NCBI GenBank assembly: GCA_022798035.1
Contig: JAAWLS010000027.1
Location: forward strand, 1-14,069
Length of the DNA stretch: 14,069 nt
Direction: 5' to 3'
DNA from: Lachnospiraceae bacterium
Lineage (GTDB): Bacteria > Bacillota > Clostridia > Lachnospirales > Lachnospiraceae
Below the pieces are notes generated by a model. That model was not told the DNA's origin and made no database searches. It was given only the letters and a program-made list of their open reading frames with translations. Numbering within the stretch: position 1 is the stretch's first letter; every line of letters begins with the position of its first letter. Shown here in pieces: positions 7,775 to 13,975 of this stretch. Both the position numbers and the translations under genes were made by a program.

Positions 7775-7803
7775 ATTATAGCAGTTTTGCGGGGGAATCG
7801 CAA
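7775..7803 (-). promoter_or_regulatory. dcd promoter, TTGCGA-17-TATAAT
   Basis: On the minus strand TTGCGA (7803-7798) lies 17 nt before a perfect TATAAT (7780-7775), about 40 nt upstream of the dcd start. TTGCG (7787-7791) and CGCAA (7799-7803) form a small inverted repeat inside it that could be an operator. Confidence 0.7.
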
Positions 7804-7832
7804 GAATAGTTTCCCTGGCTTTCTCATAGTTT
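7804..7832 (+). promoter_or_regulatory. SigmaE-like promoter candidate upstream of cwlD
   Basis: GAATAGT (7804-7810) matches the sporulation sigmaE -35 pattern KMATATT at 6 of 7 positions. After 14 nt, CATAGTTT (7825-7832) matches the -10 pattern CATACAnT at 5 of 7 fixed positions. It lies about 80 nt before the cwlD start. SigmaE control is known for cwlD in Bacillus; whether this site works here is inference. Confidence 0.4.
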
Positions 7833-7910
7833 GTTAGTAAAAGAACTGCCGTTTTTGGCTCGTATATACGGCGGACAAAAAATGGCGGCAGAGTGAGACA
7901 GGAGAAGTCT

Positions 7911-8156
7911 ATGAAATCTATGAAAAAAAGAATAGAAGTGATGATGGCGGTATTGCTGCTGGCAGGGGCCTGCCTGTTTGCCAAAGAAGGAACCCGGATG
8001 GCGGAGAGCCTGAAAGCAGAAAAGGGCGAAGTGTGTATTGTGATTGATGCGGGGCAGGGCGGCGGTAATCAGCGAAAAATGTTAGAAATATCTTTGCGGA
8101 TGGCGCAGGCTGAACAGATAGTTTTCACTGATACAGCGGCAATTTTTTATTTATAG
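7911..8156 (+). CDS. cwlD: 5' half of interrupted cwlD amidase gene, running into the inserted element
   Basis: Residues 1-48 (7911-8054) are the start of a CwlD-type muramoyl-L-alanine amidase. They comprise a short basic N-terminus, a hydrophobic signal-anchor (about 8-24, VMMAVLLLAGACLF), and the first catalytic-domain strand ending IVIDAG. From 8055 the frame enters the element; the expected His49 becomes Gln and 33 foreign codons follow before TAG at 8154-8156. The result is a non-catalytic 81-residue product. The start is the ATG at 7911 with ACAGGAG at 7898-7904 rather than the GTG at 7893, which has no ribosome site. The remaining 200 residues are encoded from 11384, in the same frame when the element is removed. 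CwlD makes muramic-delta-lactam precursors in the spore cortex. Confidence 0.85.
   Translation: MKSMKKRIEVMMAVLLLAGACLFAKEGTRMAESLKAEKGEVCIVIDAGQGGGNQRKMLEISLRMAQAEQIVFTDTAAIFYL
8036..8077 (+). other. attL junction of the intervening element
   Basis: Left of CA (8055-8056) the DNA reads as cwlD (GTGATTGATGCGGGG). Right of it the coding match ends and an element half-site begins (GGGCGGCGGTAATCAGCG, 8057-8074). CA is the only dinucleotide shared at the same place with the right junction, as expected for the 2-bp core of a serine recombinase crossover. The exact outer limits of the site are not known. Confidence 0.75.
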
Positions 8157-8391
8157 AAAGAAATTTTTGTGCTATGATATACGGGAAATTTGATAGCGGG
8201 AAGCTGTAGTTTGCGGAGAGAAAATTACTGTTGCAGTCCGCATGCGCGGTGAATGTGTAAAGTGAAAGTATAAAACGGCCACGGTTTTATTTCATTGTCT
8301 TTCCAAAAAAGTCTCAGTTCTATTGAACAGAGGAATTTCATAGGCTGTTGTAAACAAGCAGGGAGCATGCCTGTGAAGGAGGGACGTCTGA
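8157..8391 (+). promoter_or_regulatory. Leader region of the recombinase gene
   Basis: This 235-nt stretch has no gene. TGCTATGAT (8170-8178) is an extended -10-like site with no good -35. GTTCTATT (8317-8324), 14 nt, CATAGGCT (8339-8346) weakly resembles a sigmaE promoter (5 of 7 fixed positions in each half). TGCGGA (8213-8218) can pair with TCCGCA (8236-8241). AAGGAGGG at 8376-8383 is the recombinase ribosome site. Confidence 0.35.
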
Positions 8392-9942
8392 TTGAGTCAT
8401 GTGACATTTCAGGTGGCGGAGTACATTCGATTGTCCAGGGAGGACGGCGACAAGGCGGAAAGTGACAGTATTGGAAATCAGAGAAAACTGATAGGGGAAT
8501 ATTTACGGGAGAAAGAGGGATTTGTGCTTTACGATATTTATATTGACGATGGTTTTACTGGTACAAATTTTAACCGCCCGTCTTTTCAGAGGATGATTGA
8601 GGACATAGAGACAGGGAAGGTCAACTGTGTGATTGTAAAAGATTTATCCCGGTTCGGACGTGATTACATTGATACCGGAAAATATTTAGAGCGTTATTTT
8701 CCAGAGCATGGCGTGCGTTTTATTTCCATCACGGATTCTATTGACAGCTTTCAGCAGGCTTACGATATGCTGCTGCCTATAAAAAATATTTTTAATGAGC
8801 AGTATGCCAGAGATATTTCCAGAAAGGTACACGCTTCCATGGAAACGAAGCAGAGAGCGGGGGAATTTATCGGCTCTTTTGCCTCCTATGGATATCGGAA
8901 ATCTCCGACAGACAAAAATAAATTGATACTCGACCTTTATGCCGCCGGAGTGGTCCGCAGGATTTTCAAGTTATACCTGGAGGGATATGGGAAAATTCGG
9001 ATTGCTGCCATCCTGAATGAAGAGGGAATTGTGTGTCCCTCGGAATATAAGAAAATAAACGGGGAAAATTACAAAAACGGCAATCGGTTGAATTCCACTT
9101 CCTACTGGACTTACTCCACCATAAACCGTATTCTTCGAAATGAGCTGTACATTGGCAATATGGTGCAGGGCAGAAAGAGGCAGAGTATGCGGGGAAAGCC
9201 CAAGGTCAAGGCCCAGGAGGAATGGATTGTGGTGGAGGGCACTCACGAGCCGGTGATTGATAAGGAGACGTGGAATAAGACCCAGGATTTACTGAAACGC
9301 AGGACGAGGACTTTGGATTTGAATCGTAATCAAAGCATTTTTGCAGGTTTTTTGAAATGTGCAGACTGTGGTCGTTCTCTGGTAAAGAAATCCGGAAAAG
9401 AAACTGTCCGTTACTACTGCGGGACTTATGTGCGTTCCGGCAGACAGTATTGCACGCCTCACGCCATTTCTCATGAGGCTTTGGAGCAAGTCATCTTGGA
9501 AGATTTGGAAAAAATTCTGGAGGGAGCAGACAAAATAAAAATAGCAGATGCGGTGAAGCAGAGCTGCCAGACATTCATAGAAGAAGGGAGCTCTGAAGAG
9601 GAGAGACGGCGGTGGAATCTGGAACTTATAAAAGTACGGAAATTGAAAAAAATGGTCTATGAAGATTACCGCGGCGGGCTGCTCTCTCAGGAGGAGTTCC
9701 GCATTTATCAGCAGGACTACCGGGAGAAAGAAAACCTTTTAACCAGGCAGATAGAGAGTGTGGAAAAACTTCAGGAAAAACACGGACGGAAGATAAAGGA
9801 ATACCCATGGATGAGACACCTGCTGGAGACTGGGACATTCAAAGAGCTGGACAGGAATATTGTGACAGAGATGATACAGGAAATAAAAGTGTACGAAGGA
9901 AACAGAATCAAGATTGCGTATCAATTTGAAAAAGAGAGATAG
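8392..9942 (+). CDS. Large serine recombinase (site-specific integrase/excisionase)
   Basis: This 516-residue recombinase is predicted to cut and rejoin attL and attR, excising or integrating the element through a 5' phosphoserine. The resolvase-type catalytic domain (about 8-150) has the nucleophile Ser15 in YIRLSREDGD, the DDGFTGTNFNRP segment, and DLSRFGRD (84-91). A recombinase DNA-binding domain follows (about 165-300, GSFASYGYRK, WTYSTINRILRNELYIGNM). Next come a zinc ribbon (Cys323, Cys326, Cys343, Cys354), a coiled-coil region (about 400-465), and a DUF4368-like C-terminus (IKVYEGNRIKIAYQF). All expected catalytic residues are present and there is no frameshift. The start is TTG with AAGGAGGG at 8376-8383 (8-nt spacing). 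A LacI-family gene begins 3 nt after its stop. A partner directionality factor is not recognisable. Confidence 0.93.
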   Translation: MSHVTFQVAEYIRLSREDGDKAESDSIGNQRKLIGEYLREKEGFVLYDIYIDDGFTGTNFNRPSFQRMIEDIETGKVNCVIVKDLSRFGRDYIDTGKYLERYFPEHGVRFISITDSIDSFQQAYDMLLPIKNIFNEQYARDISRKVHASMETKQRAGEFIGSFASYGYRKSPTDKNKLILDLYAAGVVRRIFKLYLEGYGKIRIAAILNEEGIVCPSEYKKINGENYKNGNRLNSTSYWTYSTINRILRNELYIGNMVQGRKRQSMRGKPKVKAQEEWIVVEGTHEPVIDKETWNKTQDLLKRRTRTLDLNRNQSIFAGFLKCADCGRSLVKKSGKETVRYYCGTYVRSGRQYCTPHAISHEALEQVILEDLEKILEGADKIKIADAVKQSCQTFIEEGSSEEERRRWNLELIKVRKLKKMVYEDYRGGLLSQEEFRIYQQDYREKENLLTRQIESVEKLQEKHGRKIKEYPWMRHLLETGTFKELDRNIVTEMIQEIKVYEGNRIKIAYQFEKER

Positions 9943-9945
9943 AGT

Positions 9946-10917
9946 ATGGAAGAACACAGAGTGAGAATCCGGGATATTGCAGAAGAACTGGGCTTAAGCA
10001 CGGCAACCGTGTCAAATGTGCTGCACGGAAAGACAAAAAAAGTGTCGGATGAGACAGCAAAACGTGTGCAGGCCCTGCTGGAAGAACGCCAGTACATACC
10101 AAGCATGGCCGGTATTCTTCTGGCGCAGAATGCTTCAAAGATGATAGGGGTTGTAATCAACAATCATGAAAAATATGAAGGCCGCACGCTGGAGGACGCT
10201 TTTGTGGCGTCCTCTCTCAACTTTCTGTCTTATGAGATAGAAAAACAGGGCTGCTTTATGATGGTGAAGCAGACGAAAGAGCCGGAGGAAATCATTGCTT
10301 TTGCTTCCATGTGGAATATGGACGGTCTGGTTGTGATTGGATTTTGTGCCCAGGATTACATGTATCTGAGAAATCACATGCGGATTCCGTTTGTGGTGTA
10401 TGACGGGTTCTGTGAAAATCTGGAACGCATTTTCAACATAACCATTGACAATTATGACGGGGGATTTCAGGTAGGAAATTTTTTTAAAAAGAGCGGACAT
10501 AAGCGCGCCTTATGCATTTCAGATAATGATATCTGTATGGACAAAGAGAGATATGATGGATTCTGTGATGGATTTGGAAAAGAGAATGCGGAATTTATGA
10601 TGATTCCCATGACAAAAGAAAAGAGATGGAAATATTATCTGGAAAAGAAAGATGTATTTCAAAATGTGTCGGCAGTGTTTGCTGTTTCTGATTATTATGC
10701 TGCCTGTGACACTGGTGGAACGGGAGAGCACCAGAAAAATATCAGAATGAAAAAGGATGATTTTTCTAAAAAGAAGGCTGTGTTTGTGCATGATTCACAA
10801 ATACAGCCTTTTGATTTCGCAGTTTGTGAATGTGCTGATAATGGCAGGCCTGATGCTGCGGCATGGGGAATGTTTGAGAAAGTGCCGGAATTTCCAGGAA
10901 ACGGCCTCAAAATTTAA
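9946..10917 (+). CDS. LacI-family regulator with a truncated effector domain
   Basis: The N-terminal helix-turn-helix and hinge are typical (residues 5-60, IRDIAEELGLSTATVSNVLHG, then SDETAKRVQALLEE). The first ligand-binding subdomain is also normal (IGVVINN, MDGLVVIGF, IPFVVYDG, FNITIDNYDGG). The family pattern stops at about residue 263 after VFAVSDYYAAC; the expected GFDD-type C-terminal part is absent. About 60 unrelated residues follow, translated through a terminator hairpin and out of frame over a MATE fragment. The apparent normal length (323) therefore hides a deletion of the distal effector domain. The DNA-binding domain could still work. It is nearly coupled to the recombinase (3-nt gap, no clear ribosome site), which raises the possibility of a role in regulating the element. 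It is classed as probably defective. Confidence 0.8.
   Translation: MEEHRVRIRDIAEELGLSTATVSNVLHGKTKKVSDETAKRVQALLEERQYIPSMAGILLAQNASKMIGVVINNHEKYEGRTLEDAFVASSLNFLSYEIEKQGCFMMVKQTKEPEEIIAFASMWNMDGLVVIGFCAQDYMYLRNHMRIPFVVYDGFCENLERIFNITIDNYDGGFQVGNFFKKSGHKRALCISDNDICMDKERYDGFCDGFGKENAEFMMIPMTKEKRWKYYLEKKDVFQNVSAVFAVSDYYAACDTGGTGEHQKNIRMKKDDFSKKKAVFVHDSQIQPFDFAVCECADNGRPDAAAWGMFEKVPEFPGNGLKI
10774..10812 (+). terminator. Terminator hairpin embedded in the regulator tail
   Basis: AAGGCTGTGTTTGTG (10774-10788) pairs with CACAAATACAGCCTT (10796-10810) with one G-U pair and a 7-nt loop, then TTTT (10809-10812). A terminator inside a reading frame supports the view that the true 3' end of the regulator has been lost. 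Confidence 0.75.
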
Positions 10918-11236
10918 CTGGAAGCAGTATTTCAACATATTGTTTCCTATTTTGGCATGTGAATTTATGTGGAGTTTGGGAGAAAATGTGTACGCAGTGA
11001 TTTACGGCCGTGTTGGAACAGAGGCCAGCGCGGCAATGACGCTGACAAATCCGGTGCAGGGGCTTATGATTGGCACGTGGCTGTTTGGGGTGCCCCTTGG
11101 ACTGGCGGCCGCATTTGTCCTGCATTTATCCATTCCCTATGTCTACTTCCTGCTTTCATTAGAAGAATGCGTTCGATTTGGGATTTCTGTGGTGGTATTT
11201 CGCAGAAGGAAGTGGATGCAGAAGCTGGGACAGTGA
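10815..11236 (+). pseudogene. MATE-family efflux transporter remnant
   Basis: In the frame ending at 11236 the translation shows unmistakable MATE pieces. FVNVLIMAGLMLRHG and FNWKQYFNILFPI lead into the WSLGENVYAVIYGRVGTEA segment and NPVQGLMIG, then jump to a C-terminal stretch GTWLFGVPLGLAAAFVLHLS with FLLSLEECVRFGISVVVFRR. A full MATE protein has about 440-460 residues and 12 helices. Here the N-terminal half is absent and roughly two to four helices are missing between MIG (about 11079) and TWLFG. No start codon with a ribosome site exists, and a terminator lies immediately upstream. It cannot encode a working transporter. MATE proteins export cationic drugs or metabolites in exchange for Na+ or H+. 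The 5' boundary is approximate. Confidence 0.8.
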
Positions 11237-11364
11237 GTGTATGTCTGCTGAATTTTCCGAATTTCATATACCGCAATAAATATATCTGCATATATTTGTA
11301 TAATGTTTAATGGTTTTTTATGGACAAATATGGAGAAACAGCGCGCCGTATGATGATAGTATCT

Positions 11365-11404
11365 GCGCGGATAATACCCGCCTCATGGAGGCGACGACCC
11401 CGGC
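11365..11404 (+). other. attR junction of the intervening element
   Basis: Left of CA (11384-11385) lies the element half-site (GCGCGGATAATACCCGCCT, 11365-11383). To the right cwlD resumes with TGGAGGCGACGACCCCGGC. Together with CA this gives His-Gly-Gly-Asp-Asp-Pro-Gly in the correct frame. The preceding 11237-11364 holds no gene; a lone TATAAT at 11299-11304 has no -35 partner. Confidence 0.75.
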
Positions 11405-11986
11405 AAAATCGGGATTAACAAGGCAAAGGAAAAGGATATCAATTTAAAAATTGCGAAAGAAGTACAGAAGCTGCTGGAGGGAGAGGGAATTAAAGTTGTC
11501 ATGACCCGTACAGATGACGCAGGTCTGTATCAGCAGTCCTCCAAAAACAAGAAAGTGGAGGATATGCGCAAACGGTGTGAAATTATAACGGAGGCGGAGC
11601 CTGTCTTTACCGTCAGCATTCACCAGAACAGCTATCCGGAAGAATCTGTGGCGGGGGCTCAGGTATTTTATTATGGACAGTCTCAGGAGGGAAAGAAGCT
11701 GGCGGAGACTTTGCAGAAAACTTTGGTGAAACAGTTAGACCCTGAAAATCACAGACAGGCAAAGGCAAATGAGAGTTACTACCTGCTGAAAAAGACGCCA
11801 AGTCCCACGGTTATTGTGGAGTGCGGGTTTCTAAGTAATTATGAGGAGGCAGAGCTTTTGACCACAGAGGAATATCAGAAGAAAGTGGCGGAGGCAGTGA
11901 AGTCGGGAATTCTGGAATGTCTCCATCCTGGAAAGAACAATCAGGATAAAGAGAGTGAGAAAAAAGATGCGAAAAAAACTCCGTAG
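11384..11986 (+). CDS. cwlD: 3' half of interrupted cwlD amidase gene (no start of its own)
   Basis: This half encodes residues 49-248 of the restored CwlD-type amidase (Amidase_3 fold), which cleaves the lactyl-peptide bond as a step toward muramic-delta-lactam in spore cortex. It supplies the zinc ligands His49, Glu64 (in KEKD) and His128 (SIHQN), and the catalytic Glu194 (VIVECGFLSN). CwlD-like blocks include KKVEDMRKRCEII, AGAQVFYYGQSQEGKKLA and YYLLKKTPSPTVIVE. The C-terminal tail (about 230-248) is highly charged. The first in-frame ATG is at 11501, residue 88, inside the catalytic domain and without a ribosome site, so this half should not be functional unless the element is excised. 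Pairing with Bacillus CwlD is by memory of the family, not an alignment. Confidence 0.88.
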   Translation, partial: HGGDDPGKIGINKAKEKDINLKIAKEVQKLLEGEGIKVVMTRTDDAGLYQQSSKNKKVEDMRKRCEIITEAEPVFTVSIHQNSYPEESVAGAQVFYYGQSQEGKKLAETLQKTLVKQLDPENHRQAKANESYYLLKKTPSPTVIVECGFLSNYEEAELLTTEEYQKKVAEAVKSGILECLHPGKNNQDKESEKKDAKKTP

Positions 11987-12281
11987 GACAGTACAGGAAA
12001 TGCAGTTTGTGCCAAAGACAGGTCTTTCCAGGAAGTGCCGTAAGGAAACAGCTACCCCAATATGTAGTGGTTGCGAAGACTGCCTGATTATGGGATAATG
12101 TACACGAAAGCATTGGGCCATGGGGCTGTGATAACAGCCCGTGCAGCTGTCTGCAGAGAACAGAAGCCGCAGAATCAGACACAGGGTGAAAGTCTGTGAG
12201 GGAGAAAGACGGAGACTTTCAGGCGTGTAAGGTCAGTGCAGAGATATAAACAAGGTAAGAGCCGTGAGCGAGGGAAACATC
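11987..12281 (+). other. Structured intergenic region before the Sua5 gene
   Basis: No gene is visible in these 295 nt. Two good hairpins are present: GGGCTGT (12123-12129) with ACAGCCC (12134-12140) around a GATA loop, and TGAAAGTCT (12187-12195) with AGACTTTCA (12213-12221) around a 17-nt purine-rich loop. Neither is followed by a T-tract. Base composition is higher in GC than other gaps here, which hints at a structured leader or small RNA. I could not match it to a riboswitch class, RNase P RNA or tmRNA. Confidence 0.4.
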
Positions 12282-13334
12282 ATGGAAACAGTAATCGTGG
12301 AAATTACGGATAATGATAAACAGAGAGAAGAAAAGTTAAAAGCAGCCGGCAGGGTAATCCGCCAGGGCGGGCTAGTGGCCTTTCCTACAGAAACAGTGTA
12401 CGGCTTAGGAGCGGACGCACTGAATCCGCAGGCTTCCCGCAGGATTTATGAGGCGAAGGGAAGGCCTTCTGACAATCCATTAATTGTACATATTTGTGAT
12501 AAAAAAGATTTGGAAAAAATTACGAAACATGTGCCGGAACGTGCAAAAAAGCTGGCGGATAAATTTTGGCCGGGACCTCTGACTATGATTTTTGAAAAAA
12601 ATGACAGGGTGCCTTTGGAGACTACGGGAGGACTGGAGACTGTGGCAGTGCGTATGCCGGACCATGCGGCGGCATTGGGGCTGATAAAGGCAGGCGGCGG
12701 ATTTATTGCGGCACCCAGCGCCAACACTTCCGGCAAACCGAGCCCGACTCAGGCAGAGCATGTGGTTCTGGACATGGATGGACGGATTCCAATGATTCTG
12801 GACGGCGGCTCTGTGGGAATTGGAATTGAATCTACCATTGTGGATTTTTCAGGGGACTGCCCTATGATACTGCGTCCGGGCTGCATTACGAAAAGTATGA
12901 TACAGGAGGTGATAGGAGAGGTTAAAATGGACGAAGGGCTTAAAGATGAAAACCCTAAGAAGCCTCCCAAAGCTCCCGGTATGAAATACAGACATTATGC
13001 GCCCAAAGCGAAAATGATTTTGGTGGATGGAAGTCAGGAAAAAGTACAGGCCAAAATCAACAGTCTGGCAAAAGAGGCAGTAAAATCCGGCAGAGGCGTG
13101 GGAATCATCGGAACAGATGAGAGCTGCCGGAATTACCCGCTTGGAATTGTCAAAAGTATTGGGACAAGGGCAGATGAAGATACCATAGCCCGGCATTTGT
13201 ACGGAATTCTGCGGGAATTTGACGAGCAGGATGTAGAAATTATATACTCAGAAAGTTTCCCTTCTCATGGAATTGGACAAGCTATTATGAACCGCATGCT
13301 GAAAGCAGCGGGACATCAGATAATAAAAGTGTAA
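12282..13334 (+). CDS. L-threonylcarbamoyladenylate synthase (Sua5 type)
   Basis: This enzyme makes threonylcarbamoyl-AMP from threonine, bicarbonate and ATP, the first step of t6A37 modification of ANN-decoding tRNAs. The YrdC/TsaC-like domain (about residues 15-200) shows GGLVAFPTETVYGLGADA, KGRPSDNPLIVHI, PGPLTMIF and the SANTSGKPSPT signature. A Sua5 C-terminal domain (about 225-345, PGMKYRHYAPKAKM, GVGIIGTDE) makes it the long Sua5 form rather than the short TsaC form. From the ATG at 12282 it has 350 residues; AGGG at 12271-12274 is well spaced. A GTG at 12264 would add six residues and cannot be excluded. In Bacillus the orthologue is ywlC, also close to ywlE and the atp operon. Confidence 0.93.
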   Translation: METVIVEITDNDKQREEKLKAAGRVIRQGGLVAFPTETVYGLGADALNPQASRRIYEAKGRPSDNPLIVHICDKKDLEKITKHVPERAKKLADKFWPGPLTMIFEKNDRVPLETTGGLETVAVRMPDHAAALGLIKAGGGFIAAPSANTSGKPSPTQAEHVVLDMDGRIPMILDGGSVGIGIESTIVDFSGDCPMILRPGCITKSMIQEVIGEVKMDEGLKDENPKKPPKAPGMKYRHYAPKAKMILVDGSQEKVQAKINSLAKEAVKSGRGVGIIGTDESCRNYPLGIVKSIGTRADEDTIARHLYGILREFDEQDVEIIYSESFPSHGIGQAIMNRMLKAAGHQIIKV

Positions 13335-13360
13335 AGAGAGAAACTGGAAAGGCAGCGGAT

Positions 13361-13816
13361 ATGAAAAAATACGACAAAATTATTTTTGTGTGTGACAGCG
13401 GGACGACGCGTGCGCCTATGGCAGAGGCGATTATGAAAGAATACACCATAAAATATCCAGTGGAAATAGAGAGCAGAGGCCTGGTGGTTCTTTTTCCGGA
13501 GCCTTTAAACCAGAAGGCAGAGGCCGTGCTGATTAGCAATGGAATCAGTGCAGAAAACCAGATGTCAAGGCAGTTTGCCGTGGAGGATTTAGCGCTGGAA
13601 AATTTGATTATCACTATGGAGAGCGGTCAGAAGCAGAAAATAATGGAAGAGTATAAAGACGCAGTTCAGGCAGATGTGGAAGTACTTACAGAGCTGACAG
13701 GGGATGAGTTGGAAATTATCAATCCTTACGGCGGCTCTCTGCAGTCTTACGGATTGTGCTATGAGACGTTGAATAAGACTATCCGCAAATTAGTCAATCT
13801 TATAAATGAGAAATGA
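13361..13816 (+). CDS. Low-molecular-weight phosphatase, YwlE-like, with altered active site
   Basis: The 151-residue protein has the LMW-PTP fold pattern: the P-loop C-x5-R at Cys11-Arg17 (VCDSGTTRAPMAEA) and the distal PYGGSL loop at 122-127. Thr15, four residues after the cysteine, matches the threonine that gives YwlE its protein-arginine phosphatase preference, so dephosphorylation of phospho-arginine is the best guess. Two positions are unusual. The residue after the P-loop Arg is Ala18 instead of Ser/Thr, and the residue before PYGGS is Asn121 where the family normally has the general-acid Asp. Activity could be reduced or use another acid. It starts 26 nt after the Sua5 gene and is probably in the same operon. 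The ribosome site is weak (GGAAAGG, about 13346-13352). Confidence 0.85.
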   Translation: MKKYDKIIFVCDSGTTRAPMAEAIMKEYTIKYPVEIESRGLVVLFPEPLNQKAEAVLISNGISAENQMSRQFAVEDLALENLIITMESGQKQKIMEEYKDAVQADVEVLTELTGDELEIINPYGGSLQSYGLCYETLNKTIRKLVNLINEK

Positions 13817-13875
13817 CATTAACAGAGCGGAAATTCACTCATGACTGAACTGTTGCGAAAAATCACAGGAAGGAA

Positions 13876-13904
13876 TGGACATTTGAGGATAAAATAGATA
13901 TAAT
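13876..13904 (+). promoter_or_regulatory. Promoter of the atp gene cluster, TGGACA-17-TATAAT
   Basis: TGGACA (13876-13881) and a perfect TATAAT (13899-13904) are separated by 17 nt, giving 11 of 12 consensus bases. It lies about 70 nt before the AtpZ/AtpI-like gene and likely starts the ATP synthase transcript. Confidence 0.75.
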
Positions 13905-13975
13905 AGTTTTGTGTGGTAAAAAATTGTAATGGAGATTCTGAAAAATGGTATTGGGGCAGGAGCGGAGGTGTACAG

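Larger units (their letters stand above)
8055..11385 (+). mobile_element. 3.33-kb serine-recombinase intervening element inside cwlD
   Basis: Removing 8057-11385 (or equivalently 8055-11383), 3329 bp, joins the two cwlD halves without loss or gain and restores D-A-G-H-G-G-D-D-P-G, the invariant amidase motif. The element holds, in the same direction as cwlD, an intact large serine recombinase, a LacI-type regulator with a lost C-terminus, and a decayed MATE transporter remnant. It carries no transposase, replication or conjugation genes. Its rejoined ends form an imperfectly symmetric attP-like sequence. It could be a decayed integrative element or a sporulation-excised element like the sigK skin. 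I do not recall cwlD among the described interrupted sporulation genes. Confidence 0.85.

Noticed and set aside
10757..11236. Reading the MATE frame as an intact 159-residue gene
   Set aside because: The ATG at 10757 lies before a terminator and has no ribosome site; internal helices are missing, so it is a remnant.
11501..11986. Treating the 161-residue frame as an independent amidase gene
   Set aside because: It lacks the first zinc-binding motif and a ribosome site; the coding match continues upstream to 11384.
12180..12260. Possible cobalamin or other riboswitch before the Sua5 gene
   Set aside because: No conserved riboswitch core could be recognised; only simple hairpins are present.
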